Shown here piece by piece: positions 1-8,840 of a stretch of DNA of 64,000 nt (the first letter of the stretch is position 1; every line of letters begins with the position of its first letter). Under the pieces are notes generated by a model. It was not told where the DNA came from and ran no database searches. It worked only from the letters and a program-made list of their open reading frames with translations. The position numbers and the translations under genes are program-made. Origin of the DNA: Sphingomonas kyeonggiensis (lineage in GTDB: Bacteria; Pseudomonadota; Alphaproteobacteria; Sphingomonadales; Sphingomonadaceae); NCBI RefSeq assembly GCF_014204495.1, contig NZ_JACHLN010000003.1, forward strand, positions 1-64,000, given 5' to 3'.

Positions 1-258
1 GATGACGATCGCTCTGGTCCTGATGTCGGTTCCAGATACGAGATCGCCAATCTTGATTTTTACCAGGTCGCAGCCGCGCAGCTTGCTGTCGAGCGTCAGG
101 TCAAACAGCGCCCTGTCACGAACGCGGCCTTCGCGATCCAGGAAGAAGCGAACGGCCCAGATCTGCTTCTGTGTCAGCGGTCGCTTGGCGCCGACAGTCT
201 TGCCGGCGTTCCAAGCAGGCCGGCACTGCGCGGCAGGATCATGATGTGAATGTCCCAT
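1..258 (-). CDS. Tyrosine recombinase/integrase, N-terminal part (runs off the window)
   Basis: Reading the minus strand from an ATG at 258 gives 86 open codons to the window edge with no stop. The protein begins MGHSHHDPAAQCRPAWNAGK, and its middle contains a stretch with RFFLDREGRVRDRALFDL followed by SKLRGCDLVKIKIGDL. That stretch resembles the start of the catalytic domain of phage-type tyrosine integrases, where the first catalytic Arg lies in a KLRGCDL-like segment. The family cuts and rejoins DNA at attachment sites. The remaining catalytic residues lie outside the window, so activity cannot be judged. Its position beside low-GC accessory genes suggests a genomic island border, which is inference. 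Confidence 0.72.
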   Translation of the reverse strand, partial: MGHSHHDPAAQCRPAWNAGKTVGAKRPLTQKQIWAVRFFLDREGRVRDRALFDLTLDSKLRGCDLVKIKIGDLVSGTDIRTRAIVI

Positions 259-415
259 GGTTCGTCTCCACGGCCGTAATTGGCTGTTGAGTGAACGCGT
301 TGACCGAAATTGGCCTCGCACCACGATGCGGCGGCTTTCGCCCCAGTCACTGCCACTCAATCCAATAGCAGCGATGCCCCAAAGCAGTCACTCGTTCGGG
401 GTGCTATTTCAGCTC

Positions 416-829
416 TCACTCGCCGGGCAGCGGCGCTGGCTTGCGGAATGCAGCCGATCGACAAGTGGCCCTCGCATCCCGCGTGGTGATCCCGAGAAGT
501 CGAATGGTTTGATGGTCGGTAAGGGCCGCTGTTCTACGATCGAAGGTTAATAACCGACTCTGATTGCCTCCACGCACGTCTGCGAGCCTTATCGGATCAG
601 ACATTTGGTCTTTGATCGCATATGTTTGCTGGGGCTTGCACTCCGCGTAACAATAGTATCCCGCCGCCAGATCCGCACTGAATTTTAGGGCGTAGGGAAC
701 GACCTTCGGCGCGTTCGCGCCGACCTGAATGGTTTCCGTTCCGCTGCAACTCTCACCGAATTGATCTTGGCCGGCGGCAGAAGTTGATCCGAGTGCGAGG
801 AGAGCCAAAGCACAAAATGCGTATCTCAT
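416..829 (-). CDS. Small secreted protein of unknown function
   Basis: 137 residues from the ATG at 829. I chose this start because it gives a clear signal peptide (MRYAFCALALLALGSTSAAG); a longer upstream reading adds an unconvincing N-terminus. The mature part has four or more cysteines (ESCSGTE, YYCYAECKP, ATCRSAA), suggesting disulfides in the periplasm, and a QVGANAPKVVPYALKFSADL segment. I do not recognise a family with a known function. It stands alone between the integrase and the FixLJ group. Confidence 0.6.
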   Translation of the reverse strand: MRYAFCALALLALGSTSAAGQDQFGESCSGTETIQVGANAPKVVPYALKFSADLAAGYYCYAECKPQQTYAIKDQMSDPIRLADVRGGNQSRLLTFDRRTAALTDHQTIRLLGITTRDARATCRSAAFRKPAPLPGE

Positions 830-1153
830 ATCAACCGCCTCCACGGAGTGACCAGAGTGCGCACTTAAGCTGCTGCCGCAACCTCCGCTAATGACAAATG
901 CTTCACCGAAGCGGTCCCACCCACTTCTAGCCATTCAGGGCGGCCACGCCGATGATGACCTGCGAATGCCGTAGATTGGGGTGGATTCCTTCCGGACCGC
1001 TATCGGCAAGCGATCCGATGAAGGCGGGCATTCAAATCCACCCGAATCCCGCCAGCCTGACGCCCCAATACCGTCACTCGTCGGCCGACATAGTATCTTT
1101 GAAGCTGTATTCGCCCGTGGGAGAGGATACCGAACTGCCGGAGATCGTCGCCG
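830..1153. other. Gene-free interval
   Basis: About 320 bp between the small secreted protein and the receiver protein. Nothing codes convincingly on either strand. A stretch near 970-1030 (attggggtggattccttccg) looks like a diverged copy of the intergenic repeat described further on, but the match is partial. Confidence 0.3.
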
Positions 1154-1525
1154 CTATTTCGTCAGCGCGCCGATAAGCGTATGTCGTGCGATTGGCTTTT
1201 CGAGCACGGCCGTAAACCCCGCGGTCCTCGCTCGCGCCAGCAGCGGTTGGACGGGCCTCCCCGTTATCAGCACCGCCCGGCCAGCCCAGGCTCGATCGCG
1301 CAAATGCTCGAGTAACGCAATTCCATCTGTGTCCGGCAGGAGAAAGTCGGTCACCAGTAGATTGAGCCCGTTGAGCTCCTCCAACTCGATCACCGATGCC
1401 GCTCGCGTGTGCGCGCGCACTTCGAAACCGTTCCATTCGAGCAGGAGCTGCAGGGATCGCCGGACGCTATCATCGTCTTCGACCAGCAAGACCCTAAGGT
1501 TACGTGCGGGAACTCTAGACGGCAT
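1154..1525 (-). CDS. Receiver-only response regulator
   Basis: About 123 residues forming a single CheY-like receiver domain: acidic pocket EDDD at 16-19, phospho-acceptor D60 in LLVTDFLLPDTDG, and the conserved Lys in VLEKPI near the end. It has no output domain. It lies on the same strand just downstream of fixLJ (97 bp after fixJ), so it probably shares the transcript. It may act as a phosphate sink or branch output for the FixL-type kinase, as receiver-only proteins do elsewhere; that is inference. Start uncertain: in-frame ATGs also lie at 1546 and 1552. Confidence 0.75.
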   Translation of the reverse strand: MPSRVPARNLRVLLVEDDDSVRRSLQLLLEWNGFEVRAHTRAASVIELEELNGLNLLVTDFLLPDTDGIALLEHLRDRAWAGRAVLITGRPVQPLLARARTAGFTAVLEKPIARHTLIGALTK

Positions 1526-1622
1526 CTTGGAGCTTTCTGGGAACATAGGCATTGTTATAATGCCACTGCCCCGCCCGCGGGTCGTTAAGTGAACATACCC
1601 ACTGGGTGCTACGTAATGTTCC

Positions 1623-2237
1623 CTAGTCGGCCAACCCTGCAGCGAAGGCAATCCGCAGAGCTTCGGAGAGCGAGCGCGCCTTTAGTTTGTCCATCAGGTT
1701 TGCTCGATGTACCTCGATCGTGCGCGCCGATATGCCAAGATCATAGGCAATGGTCTTGTTCGGATGCCCCCGGACGAGGCCGGCGAGAACGTCCTGCTCG
1801 CGCGGCGAGAGTGCTTCCAGGCGACTTTGGGCTTCCCGCTTTTCAGCTCCGCTATCGCCGACAGATTCCAGCCGGGCAAACGCCGAAGCTATAGCTTCCA
1901 GCAAATGGTCTTTCTCGAAAGGCTTCTCAATGAAGTCGACAGCGCCTGCCTTCATTGCCTGCACGGCAACCGAGATATCGCCATGGCCGGTGAGGACGAT
2001 TACCGGCATTGGAATGCCACGCGCATTGAGTTCGCGCTGCACCTCGAGACCATCCATGTCCGGCATTCGAATGTCGAGCAGGATGCAGCCCAGCGGGGCA
2101 TGCGCGGCCTCGCGCAATAGGGCGCCGCCGGACGCGTAGGTACGTGTGTCAAATCCTGATGTGCGAAGCAGGAAGCTCGCGGATTTGCGAACCGACTCCT
2201 CGTCGTCCACGATGTGGATGAGGCGCTCGTCACTCAT
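1623..2237 (-). CDS. fixJ: FixJ-type LuxR-family response regulator
   Basis: 204 residues. The N-terminal receiver domain (1-120) has acidic residues DDEE at 11-14, phospho-acceptor D55 (LLDIRMPDMDG) and the Lys in FIEKPF. The C-terminal LuxR/GerE helix-turn-helix is visible as LSPREQDVLAGLVRGHPNKTIAYDLGISARTIEVHRANLMDKL. FixJ proteins are phosphorylated by FixL and activate low-oxygen genes. The start overlaps the kinase stop by 8 nt, indicating translational coupling. An in-frame ATG further upstream would lie well inside the kinase gene and is unlikely. Confidence 0.9.
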   Translation of the reverse strand: MSDERLIHIVDDEESVRKSASFLLRTSGFDTRTYASGGALLREAAHAPLGCILLDIRMPDMDGLEVQRELNARGIPMPVIVLTGHGDISVAVQAMKAGAVDFIEKPFEKDHLLEAIASAFARLESVGDSGAEKREAQSRLEALSPREQDVLAGLVRGHPNKTIAYDLGISARTIEVHRANLMDKLKARSLSEALRIAFAAGLAD

Positions 2238-3750
2238 TGATATCTGCCTCATCGACCGAGGAGATGGTGAATTGGAAGATGGTGCCGCCCCCGCTGGCTG
2301 GCTCCGCCCAGATTCTCCCGCCATGCGCTTCCACGATCGTGCGGCAGATCGACAGGCCTAGTCCCATACCCTGCTCTTTGGTGCTGGCAAAAGCCTCAAA
2401 CAATTGTTCACGAACAGCCGGATCGATTCCACAACCCGTGTCCGCAACCGAGACACGCACCATGCCCTGCGCATCACGTGCGGCGCGCACGACGATCTCA
2501 CGGACTTCCCGAGTGCCGATCGCTTCCACAGCGTTCCGCAGCAAATTGACGATCACCTGTTGGATCTGCACGCGGTCTGCGATCACGCGGTGAATGGTCG
2601 GATCGATCTCGAACTTGGTCCGAATACCGCGTTCGTTCGCGCCCATGAGCGCAAGTCGCGCAGCCTCGTCGATCATTTTGGGCAAATCCTCGACGCGCTG
2701 CTCCACTTCGCCGCGCGCGACGAAATCACGCAACCTGCGGACGATCTGGCCCGCCCGCAACGCCTCCTTGGCAGCTTCGCCCACTGCTTCGCTAAGCATG
2801 TCGAGCGGCTGAGGACCATCACGTTCCAGCAAGTCCTTCGCCGCGAAAACATAGTTCGCGATCGCGGTGAGCGGTTGGTTTAGCTCGTGCGCCAGAGTCG
2901 AGGCCATCGTACCCATCGCGCTCACCCGGGCGACATGGATCAACTCGGACTGAAGCTCCTGCAGCTTGAACTCAGCGCGCTGCTGCTCGGTAAGGTCGCG
3001 AATGAAGCCAGTGAAAATACGGCGCCCAGCGCTGCTCGCCTCCCCAACCGAAAGCTCCATTGGAAACTGCGTTCCATCCCGCCGCTGCGCCACGATAATG
3101 CGCCCGATCCCGATGATCCGCCTCTCGCCGGTCGCTCGATATCGCGCGAGATATTGATCATGCCGATCGTGATCGGGGTTTGGCATCAGCATCTTGACGT
3201 TTCGGCCGATCACATCCTGCTCGGACCAGCCGAACAAACGCTCTGCCGCAGAGCTGAACGATAGCATTATCCCCTGTTCGTCGATTACGACCATCGCGCT
3301 TGGAACGGTGGCCAGGATCGAACGAACATGCAGTTCGCTATGCGCCAGAGCCTGCTCCGCGGCCCTGCGCGGCGTGATATCGACAACGCTCACACCGAAA
3401 CCACGCAAGCTTCGGTCGGAATTGCGTAGAGCAATGATGGTCGATTCAGCTGCGAATTCGGAGCCGTCTTTGCGAACGCGCCATGCCTCGATTCGCTGTG
3501 GTCCTGCCTCGGCGGCTGTCGCCAAATCCAGTGCCGGTTGGCCGGCGATTACGTCATTCGCAGAGTAGAAGAAGGAGACCGGCTGCCCAATCGCTTCTAA
3601 AACAGACCAGCCCAACAACGTCTCGGCGCCTTGTAGCCAAGTCGTAATGCGACCGCCGGCATCAGTGATGAATACCGCCCGATCAGTAGCCCCTCTGACA
3701 AATAGAGCCAGATCTTCTGCTATCCCATAAGAAGATTCGGCGCCTATCAT
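2230..3750 (-). CDS. fixL: FixL-type oxygen-sensing PAS histidine kinase
   Basis: Two PAS domains (about 15-140 and 145-265 when counted from a TTG at 3771) are followed by HisKA (phospho-His in STLAHELNQP) and HATPase_c (NLLRNAVEAI, DTGCGID, GMGLGLSIC). The second PAS contains RHDQYLARYRATGE then IIGIGR, closely matching the heme pocket of FixL. The proximal heme His is present, as are both pocket Arg positions equivalent to Bradyrhizobium R206 and R220, while the H214 position is Arg as in Sinorhizobium FixL. I chose the ATG at 3750; a TTG at 3771 behind AGGTGG is possible. It should phosphorylate the adjacent FixJ when oxygen is low. Confidence 0.9.
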   Translation of the reverse strand: MIGAESSYGIAEDLALFVRGATDRAVFITDAGGRITTWLQGAETLLGWSVLEAIGQPVSFFYSANDVIAGQPALDLATAAEAGPQRIEAWRVRKDGSEFAAESTIIALRNSDRSLRGFGVSVVDITPRRAAEQALAHSELHVRSILATVPSAMVVIDEQGIMLSFSSAAERLFGWSEQDVIGRNVKMLMPNPDHDRHDQYLARYRATGERRIIGIGRIIVAQRRDGTQFPMELSVGEASSAGRRIFTGFIRDLTEQQRAEFKLQELQSELIHVARVSAMGTMASTLAHELNQPLTAIANYVFAAKDLLERDGPQPLDMLSEAVGEAAKEALRAGQIVRRLRDFVARGEVEQRVEDLPKMIDEAARLALMGANERGIRTKFEIDPTIHRVIADRVQIQQVIVNLLRNAVEAIGTREVREIVVRAARDAQGMVRVSVADTGCGIDPAVREQLFEAFASTKEQGMGLGLSICRTIVEAHGGRIWAEPASGGGTIFQFTISSVDEADINE

Positions 3751-3940
3751 GCTCGCCCCCAAGCATATCAACTTCCACCTTATAGCTCATGTCAAGGTGG
3801 GGGAGCTAGGCATAATACGTAACCGGCTTGAGAAGCTTTCCTCGCACAGAGGCAGCCGAACAGATGTCAGCTTTGCCTGTTAGGCTATCAAAATCCACCA
3901 GTCCGAAATGAGCTAATCCTTCGAACTTGAGCCCTTTATC

Positions 3941-4032
3941 CGTAATGTCCGCATTTGCGGCGTTTGCCGCCCGACCGCTTTCGGATCGGCCGTTTCAACG
4001 ATGAACGGCCGACGATGGGTGGCAAGCAGACA
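3941..4032. repeat. Intergenic repeat, copy A
   Basis: Has the family order: GCGGCGTTTGCCGC, then CCGCTTTCGGATCGGCCGT, a short spacer, GAACGGCCGAC, GATGGGTGGCAAGC and an AGACAT end. The inner ACGGCCGAT-like arms can fold back. The same order recurs at 4485, 5131, 5586, 6740 and 9441. It sits between fixL and the next hypothetical gene. Confidence 0.7.
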
Positions 4033-4041
4033 TCACGAAGG

Positions 4042-4461
4042 TCAGGCAGCGCCTTGCTCCCGATACTTGCGGTAGAATTCTCGATCCTCCCATGCAGGGT
4101 CGTAAGCCGCTAGGACGGCCATCGCTGGGTCTGACGCTGCGAGCCTTTGATCGCCTCCGAATTTCAGCTCGATCCGCTCTCGCGCGATCTCTCCGAACTC
4201 AGGCCAGCGAAGCTCGTGTGTAGCCACCTCGACAAGCTCTCGGGGCAGCACACCTTCATCAAGGCTTCGTGGGTCATGCTTGATGAAGCTGTCCCGCACC
4301 GCCTGAAGGAAGAGCGAGGACAATTTCGGTTCTTCACGGAGTAGCTCGACCACATCGAAAAATGAACGCTCGGCTCGATCGACACCGAAATGGGCGACCA
4401 GGACACGCCGAGCGTTTTCAATGTAGATAGCGAGGAGCTGTTCGGCGTAGCTGAAATCCAT
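4042..4461 (-). CDS. Hypothetical protein
   Basis: 139 residues, mostly helical and rich in Glu, Arg and Leu (MDFSYAEQLLAIYIENARRV at the start). No signal peptide or membrane segment, so probably cytosolic. I do not recognise the family. The gene is flanked on both sides by copies of the same intergenic repeat, each within about 25 bp of the coding end, and is likely monocistronic. Confidence 0.65.
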   Translation of the reverse strand: MDFSYAEQLLAIYIENARRVLVAHFGVDRAERSFFDVVELLREEPKLSSLFLQAVRDSFIKHDPRSLDEGVLPRELVEVATHELRWPEFGEIARERIELKFGGDQRLAASDPAMAVLAAYDPAWEDREFYRKYREQGAA

Positions 4462-4484
4462 TACAACAGCTTAGCCCCTTCTCG

Positions 4485-4584
4485 AACGTCTGCAATTGGG
4501 GCGTTTGCTGCCTGTCCGCTTTCGGATCGACCGTCTCACCGCCGAACGGCCGACTATGGGTGGGAAGGCGACGGACTGCTTCCG
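4485..4584. repeat. Intergenic repeat, copy B
   Basis: The most complete copy: TTGGGGCGTTTGCTGCC, TGTCCGCTTTCGGATCGACCGT, GAACGGCCGACTATGGGTGG, then AGGCGACGGACTGCTTCC. It lies between two divergent hypothetical genes and may include the promoter of the downstream one. Confidence 0.75.
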
Positions 4585-4631
4585 ATAGAGTGAGGCTGGA
4601 AAGCGGTCGTTCCCCGCGCTACGGAAACTGG

Positions 4632-5084
4632 ATGGCATCGGCGAACTTTCACCTCAAGCCAGAGGACGCGCTGAGCAGCCGCGATTTCAATGAGAGGCCG
4701 CTTTGGGCCGGGTACTATGAACCCGACGACGTGGATGACATAGTTCGCTGGGGAGTCCCGGAGGCGGAAGTTCGTGCCGCGCTCGACGAAGTGGGCTGGG
4801 CAGACGATCACTACTTTCCCCTTCCGGTAGAAGCTGCACGATCCTATTGGATGCGGGGCAAGCTTTATGCTGTCACGGCGACCTTGCCAGACGGAACTGA
4901 GCACACCGGATATGTAGGCGAGGACCACAGTTACCTTGCCGTCTTTACCGAGGGCGGCCTACGCGTTGCTAGCGATCTATTCCCCGAGATCGATCATGGT
5001 CTGGCTCTGCCGATCCGCGTGAACAACCGCGTTACCGGTGAGCAATGGACATTCGCACGGGCCTCAATTCAGTCGCCGGACTAG
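4632..5084 (+). CDS. Hypothetical protein
   Basis: 150 residues from MASANFHLKPEDALSSRDFN. A longer reading from 4560 would begin inside the intergenic repeat, so the ATG at 4632 is preferred. The protein is acidic, with many aromatic residues (RPLWAGYYEPDDVDDIVRW) and a beta-rich C-terminal half (YAVTATLPDGTEHTGYVG). No signal peptide or membrane segment. Family not recognised. Confidence 0.62.
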   Translation: MASANFHLKPEDALSSRDFNERPLWAGYYEPDDVDDIVRWGVPEAEVRAALDEVGWADDHYFPLPVEAARSYWMRGKLYAVTATLPDGTEHTGYVGEDHSYLAVFTEGGLRVASDLFPEIDHGLALPIRVNNRVTGEQWTFARASIQSPD

Positions 5085-5130
5085 CATCCGAGTGTCCGCT
5101 TTTGTCGTCGGACCGGCGCCAGACGAAGGG

Positions 5131-5225
5131 CGGAGATCGGGGCGTTTGCAGTCCGACCTTTTTTGGAGCGGCGGCCTCACCTCCAAACGACTGACTATGG
5201 GTGGTTAGCGGACAAGCCGCTTTGC
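5131..5225. repeat. Intergenic repeat, copy C
   Basis: Reads ATCGGGGCGTTTGCAGTCCG, a diverged middle with CCTCACCTCCAAACGACTG, then ACTATGGGTGGTTAGCGGAC and AAGCCGCTTTGCGG. It occupies most of the gap between two hypothetical genes. Confidence 0.7.
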
Positions 5226-5241
5226 GGCGCGATACCTTGCA

Positions 5242-5520
5242 CTAGCGACTTGCTGCGACCCTCTTACGATAGAGAGCGTCTGGTCCCTTTGCTGCCTCAA
5301 GTCGGATACGGCGGTGGACGATGCCAAACATCAGCGGTGCGCCGATCAGAACGAGTCCAATCATCGTCTCGGGCACGCTGGGTCGCCATCCCGCCAGTAA
5401 GGCAGCGCTGTAGACGAAAATGAAAAAGAATGCCCATGTTAGTGCGGCGAAGTCAGTCAGGCGCGATATCGGCCTGCTATGGTAGCGCGAATGCGCGAAC
5501 CGCCAGAACGCCGCCTTCAT
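5242..5520 (-). CDS. Small membrane protein, function unknown
   Basis: 92 residues with two hydrophobic segments (about 25-45, ALTWAFFFIFVYSAALLAGW, and 52-68, ETMIGLVLIGAPLMFGIV) and Arg-rich flanks, so probably an inner-membrane protein with two helices. I recognise no family. It is one of three small membrane-protein genes in this repeat-punctuated stretch. Confidence 0.58.
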   Translation of the reverse strand: MKAAFWRFAHSRYHSRPISRLTDFAALTWAFFFIFVYSAALLAGWRPSVPETMIGLVLIGAPLMFGIVHRRIRLEAAKGPDALYRKRVAASR

Positions 5521-5585
5521 TTCACTCCCCTCTAAGATCAGAGAGGTTTGACCGTTTTAGGGTTGTCCGGCAAGGCGCTTGAACA

Positions 5586-5672
5586 ATCGAAAATGGGGCT
5601 TTGCGCCTTGGCAGCTTTTGGATCCGCCGTGTCTCCGCTGAACATCCGGAAATGGGTGGAAAAGCGGTCGTC
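5586..5672. repeat. Intergenic repeat, copy D
   Basis: Reads AAATGGGGCTTTGCGCC, CAGCTTTTGGATCCGCCGTG, GCTGAACATCCGGAAATGGG, TGGAAAAGCGGTCGTCAGG. It abuts and slightly overlaps the 3' end of the next membrane-protein gene at 5671. Confidence 0.6.
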
Positions 5673-6381
5673 AGGCCACGCACTGACCGACCAGCAGGCA
5701 CCAGTTAAACAGCAGCCACCGGAGTGGACCGTAGAGAACGAAGGGTCCGGTTGCCAAACCGATCCACGGTACCGCAGCGAGAGGCCGAACTCGCCAAATG
5801 ACCATTGCCCAACCGACGACGCACGCCATCTCAATCGCAAATATAACCGGTGGATCGATCAGCGTGCTCACCGTCATAACGTCGAAGGCGAACGCCAAGG
5901 CAGCAATTACTATGAGAAAGGCTCGCATAGTCGGAACATAGCGGTAGCGGAAAGGTCCGTTAGTGGCGGGTTTGCCGACAGTCAGGCTGCGAGTGTAATC
6001 GCTTTCTCGCGCCTCATCGGGCAGGAGCGCTAGCACCTCGGCAGCTCTTGAACGGATCGCCTGCCAGCGCGGGTCTTCGAATAAGGCTTCCCGCACCCAG
6101 AAGTCCTCGTTTGACGGGCCACTCCAACAGCTCAACAGCTCATCAAGAGTTTGGAGGGCATCAATCTCATCCTGACTGACCTCGCCGAACTCAAGCATGT
6201 GACCGACAGCTACAAAGCTATCGTCAAACTCCATCGCGAGCTCAAAGTTGCCGTAAGCCTCAGCGCTCTTGCCTCCTGTTAGGCCTGAGAAGCTGCTATC
6301 AAGATATGAAACTTGCGCCTCCGCCGATGCGGCTAGGTTGGCAACTGCCTCTCGCAACATGGTATAGCGCGTACCCATCAC
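5671..6381 (-). CDS. Hypothetical membrane protein
   Basis: 236 residues. The N-terminal 140 are soluble and acidic (NFELAMEFDDSF, FWVREALFEDPRWQAIRSRA); the C-terminal part has three hydrophobic segments around 152-168, 176-195 and 203-230. The last gene portion reaches into a repeat copy, so its extreme C-terminus may have been altered by that element. Family not recognised. Confidence 0.6.
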   Translation of the reverse strand: MMGTRYTMLREAVANLAASAEAQVSYLDSSFSGLTGGKSAEAYGNFELAMEFDDSFVAVGHMLEFGEVSQDEIDALQTLDELLSCWSGPSNEDFWVREALFEDPRWQAIRSRAAEVLALLPDEARESDYTRSLTVGKPATNGPFRYRYVPTMRAFLIVIAALAFAFDVMTVSTLIDPPVIFAIEMACVVGWAMVIWRVRPLAAVPWIGLATGPFVLYGPLRWLLFNWCLLVGQCVA

Positions 6382-6435
6382 CTCATCCTAGTCTAGCTGA
6401 CTAAGGTCCGGAAGTGGGGTGGTTGGCAGTCGTAC

Positions 6436-6699
6436 CTACCTCTCCACGGAATGATAGATTCGGCTTACCTCCGGGTTCTCGGCGATTAGTCTAGCAAGAC
6501 GCATTTTTTGAATGCGATCATACATTCGCCATAAGTAGATGGCGGCCACCAGAAGCGAGCCGACCAGAGCACGTCCGTTGCCGGTCGAAAGCCCCAAGTA
6601 AGCGAAGAATAGGGAAATGAGGATCATCAGGCCGGCGAACCAGAATTCACCCCCAAACTTCCGCGATAGAACGTTCTTCAACATACTGCCCTGAAGCAT
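6436..6699 (-). CDS. Small membrane protein, function unknown
   Basis: 87 residues with two predicted membrane helices (EFWFAGLMILISLFFAYLGL and ALVGSLLVAAIYLWRMY) and a charged C-terminal tail. A GGGGG stretch 4-8 nt before the ATG at 6699 supports this start. No family recognised. A partial repeat copy (6403-6432) lies just beyond its 3' end and another (6740-6800) before its 5' end. Confidence 0.58.
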   Translation of the reverse strand: MLQGSMLKNVLSRKFGGEFWFAGLMILISLFFAYLGLSTGNGRALVGSLLVAAIYLWRMYDRIQKMRLARLIAENPEVSRIYHSVER

Positions 6700-6739
6700 C
6701 TGCCCCCTTCGCTCTACATATCCCAGCGACAGGAAGCTG

Positions 6740-6800
6740 TAAAATGGGGTGGAGCCGCCGAACGACCAGTAGTGGGTGGAAAGCGGAAAGGCGGCTTTCA
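6740..6800. repeat. Intergenic repeat, copy F (short)
   Basis: Reads AAAATGGGGTGGAGCCGCC, GAACGACCAGTAGTGGGTGG, AAAGCGGAAAGGCGGCTTTC. It keeps the two ends of the family with a shortened middle and touches the 3' end of the disrupted glycosyltransferase gene. Confidence 0.5.
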
Positions 6801-7683
6801 GGCGGATAGAGCGGAAATGCGACGCGATGCGTCAGCTGTGCCGTCTTCGCTAGCGATCTTCTCGGCAGCCAATATCGCTGCGTCCGCCATTTTCGTATCG
6901 GATAGCACGTCAGAAAGAGTGTCCCTCAGGCGTATTCTTTCGAACCGCTCCCGCTTGACCATTACGCCCACGCCGGCCGATTCCACGCGCACCGCGTTAT
7001 CGAATTGATCTCCGAAATGAGGAACGATGACCTGAGGGCGACCGGCACGAAGCGCCTGGCCCGTCGTGCCGATGCCACCATGGTGGACTATGATCGCCGC
7101 CTGCGGAAAGACTGCGGAGTGTGGTGCGTACCCCATGAACAGGGTGTCACCTTCCAAGCGCGGGGCGCCCGATTGTCCCGTCAGCAGGACCGCGCGTCTG
7201 CCCAACATCCGGCTCACTGCGGCGGCTTCTTCGTAGAAGCGGCCCGGCGAGGAAACCGCAAACGAACCTAGAGTGAACACCAGAGGGGGATCGCCGGCGC
7301 CGAGAAACGACGCCAGCTCGGGTGCAAGCACGTCTTGGCCACCGCTTTCGCTGTCGAAGAAAGGGAAGCCGATGAGCGCTGCATCGCGTGGCGCGTCAGT
7401 TGGCAGCCTGCCAAGGACGGAAGACCAGCAGCAGAGCGTTGCCGCCGTCGCGGAACCGAGATCGAGCATTGGTGCGCGCTTTGTGGGGGCAAGTCCGTGC
7501 TCCGCGCGGACGGCGTCGATATCCCGGCCATATCTACGGCGAAGCATCACCCGGACCAGCGAGAAGAAGATACGATTCCAGCTCCGCCCCAAGCTGGTTC
7601 GTGGATGATGCCGCATCAGCTCGAACCTTGGAGCCGAGGGCGGCTCCCAAGCGGAGAAAAGCGTCATAGGCTGAAGAACTATC

Positions 7684-7687
7684 CTCG
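7684..7687. repeat. IS target-site duplication (CTCG), left copy
   Basis: CTCG immediately before the TGACGTG terminus; the partner copy is at 8902-8905 immediately after CACGTCA. Deleting the element plus one copy restores the glycosyltransferase reading frame, which supports the assignment. Confidence 0.85.
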
Positions 7688-7713
7688 TGACGTGCTCCCC
7701 AAAACTCCTCCAG

Positions 7714-8577
7714 TCATAACTGGAGTCCGGGGTTATCATCGTGCCCTTGTGGGCGGGGTTGCACAACCCGCCTGGCAGCATCGGCGGGCGTCAGCCCGCC
7801 TATCCCGCTATGCGGTCGCACATGGTTGTAGTCGTGGCGCCAGCCGCTCAGCACCGAGCGGGCGTGGCTCAACGACGCGAACAGCGTCTCGTTCAGGCAT
7901 TCGTCGCGCAAGCGACCATTAAAGCTCTCGACGTAGCCGTTCTGCTGCGGCTTGCCCGGCGCGATGTAATGCCACTCGATCCGCCGGTCCTGCGCCCAGC
8001 GCAGGATCGCCAGGCTCGTCAGTTCGGTCCCGTTGTCGCTGACGATCATCAGCGGCTTGCCGCGCACCGCGATGATCGCATCGAGCTCACGGGCGACACG
8101 AGCGCCCGACAGCAACGTATCGACCACCAGCGCCAGATTCTCGCGCGTGAAGTCATCGACGACGGCAAGGATGCGGATGCGCCGGCTGCACACCAACGTG
8201 TCGCTCACAAAGTCCAGGCTCCACCGCTGGTTCGGCCCTTGCGGCAGCGTCATCGGTGCCCGCGTGCCCATCGCTCGCTTCCGCCCACGACGCCGACGCA
8301 CGCGCAGGTTCTCCTCGCGGTACAGCCGCAGCAGCTTCTTGTGGTTCATGACCAACCCCTCGCGCGCCAGCATGATCCCCAGCCGTCGGTAACCGAACCG
8401 GCGACGCTCGAGCGCGATCTCGCGAAGACGCGACCGCAGGTCGCCATCATCACCACGCCGATGCGCATAGCGCATCGACGATCGATCCACGCTGAGAATG
8501 GCGCACGCCCGACGCTCGCTGATGCCGAAGGTCTGTCGAACATCCTCGACAGCCCTTCGGCGAGCGGCAGGCCTCAC
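7714..8577 (-). CDS. IS3-family OrfB (DDE integrase domain)
   Basis: About 287 residues from a GTG whose GTGA overlaps the OrfA stop; in vivo it is mainly made by -1 frameshifting as OrfAB. The region starts [20 protein letters not shown] and contains the HTH_21 segment and the rve catalytic core with all three acidic residues: [17 protein letters not shown] and [12 protein letters not shown]. It appears full length, ending HDDNPGLQL about 25 bp inside the left inverted repeat. Function: cutting and joining of the IS ends. Confidence 0.92.
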   Translation of the reverse strand: MRPAARRRAVEDVRQTFGISERRACAILSVDRSSMRYAHRRGDDGDLRSRLREIALERRRFGYRRLGIMLAREGLVMNHKKLLRLYREENLRVRRRRGRKRAMGTRAPMTLPQGPNQRWSLDFVSDTLVCSRRIRILAVVDDFTRENLALVVDTLLSGARVARELDAIIAVRGKPLMIVSDNGTELTSLAILRWAQDRRIEWHYIAPGKPQQNGYVESFNGRLRDECLNETLFASLSHARSVLSGWRHDYNHVRPHSGIGGLTPADAARRVVQPRPQGHDDNPGLQL

Positions 8578-8840
8578 CAGTTTTTTGAGGCAACCTCCTT
8601 CAGCACCGCATTGTCGAGCATCGCGTCGGCCAGCAGTCGCTTCAACCGCGCGTTCTCGTCCTCCAGCACCTTCAGCTTGCGCGCCTGCGACACGTCCATG
8701 CCGCCATAGGTCGCCTTCCATTTGTAGAACGTCGCGCTGCTCACGCCGTGCTTGCGACACACATCCGCTGTCGATGACCCAGCTTCCTGCTCCCGCAGGA
8801 TCGCTATGATCTGCTCCTCGCTAAACCTGCTGCGCTTCAT
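8574..8840 (-). CDS. IS3-family OrfA (transposase DNA-binding subunit)
   Basis: 88 residues from [20 protein letters not shown]. The helix-turn-helix ([20 protein letters not shown]) is followed by a leucine-zipper-like segment ([20 protein letters not shown]). OrfA binds the element ends. Near its end the codons TCA AAA AAC form the classic slippery heptamer A-AAA-AAC (8580-8586 on the plus strand as GTTTTTT). A -1 shift there joins OrfA to OrfB to make the OrfAB transposase. Confidence 0.92.
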   Translation of the reverse strand: MKRSRFSEEQIIAILREQEAGSSTADVCRKHGVSSATFYKWKATYGGMDVSQARKLKVLEDENARLKRLLADAMLDNAVLKEVASKNW

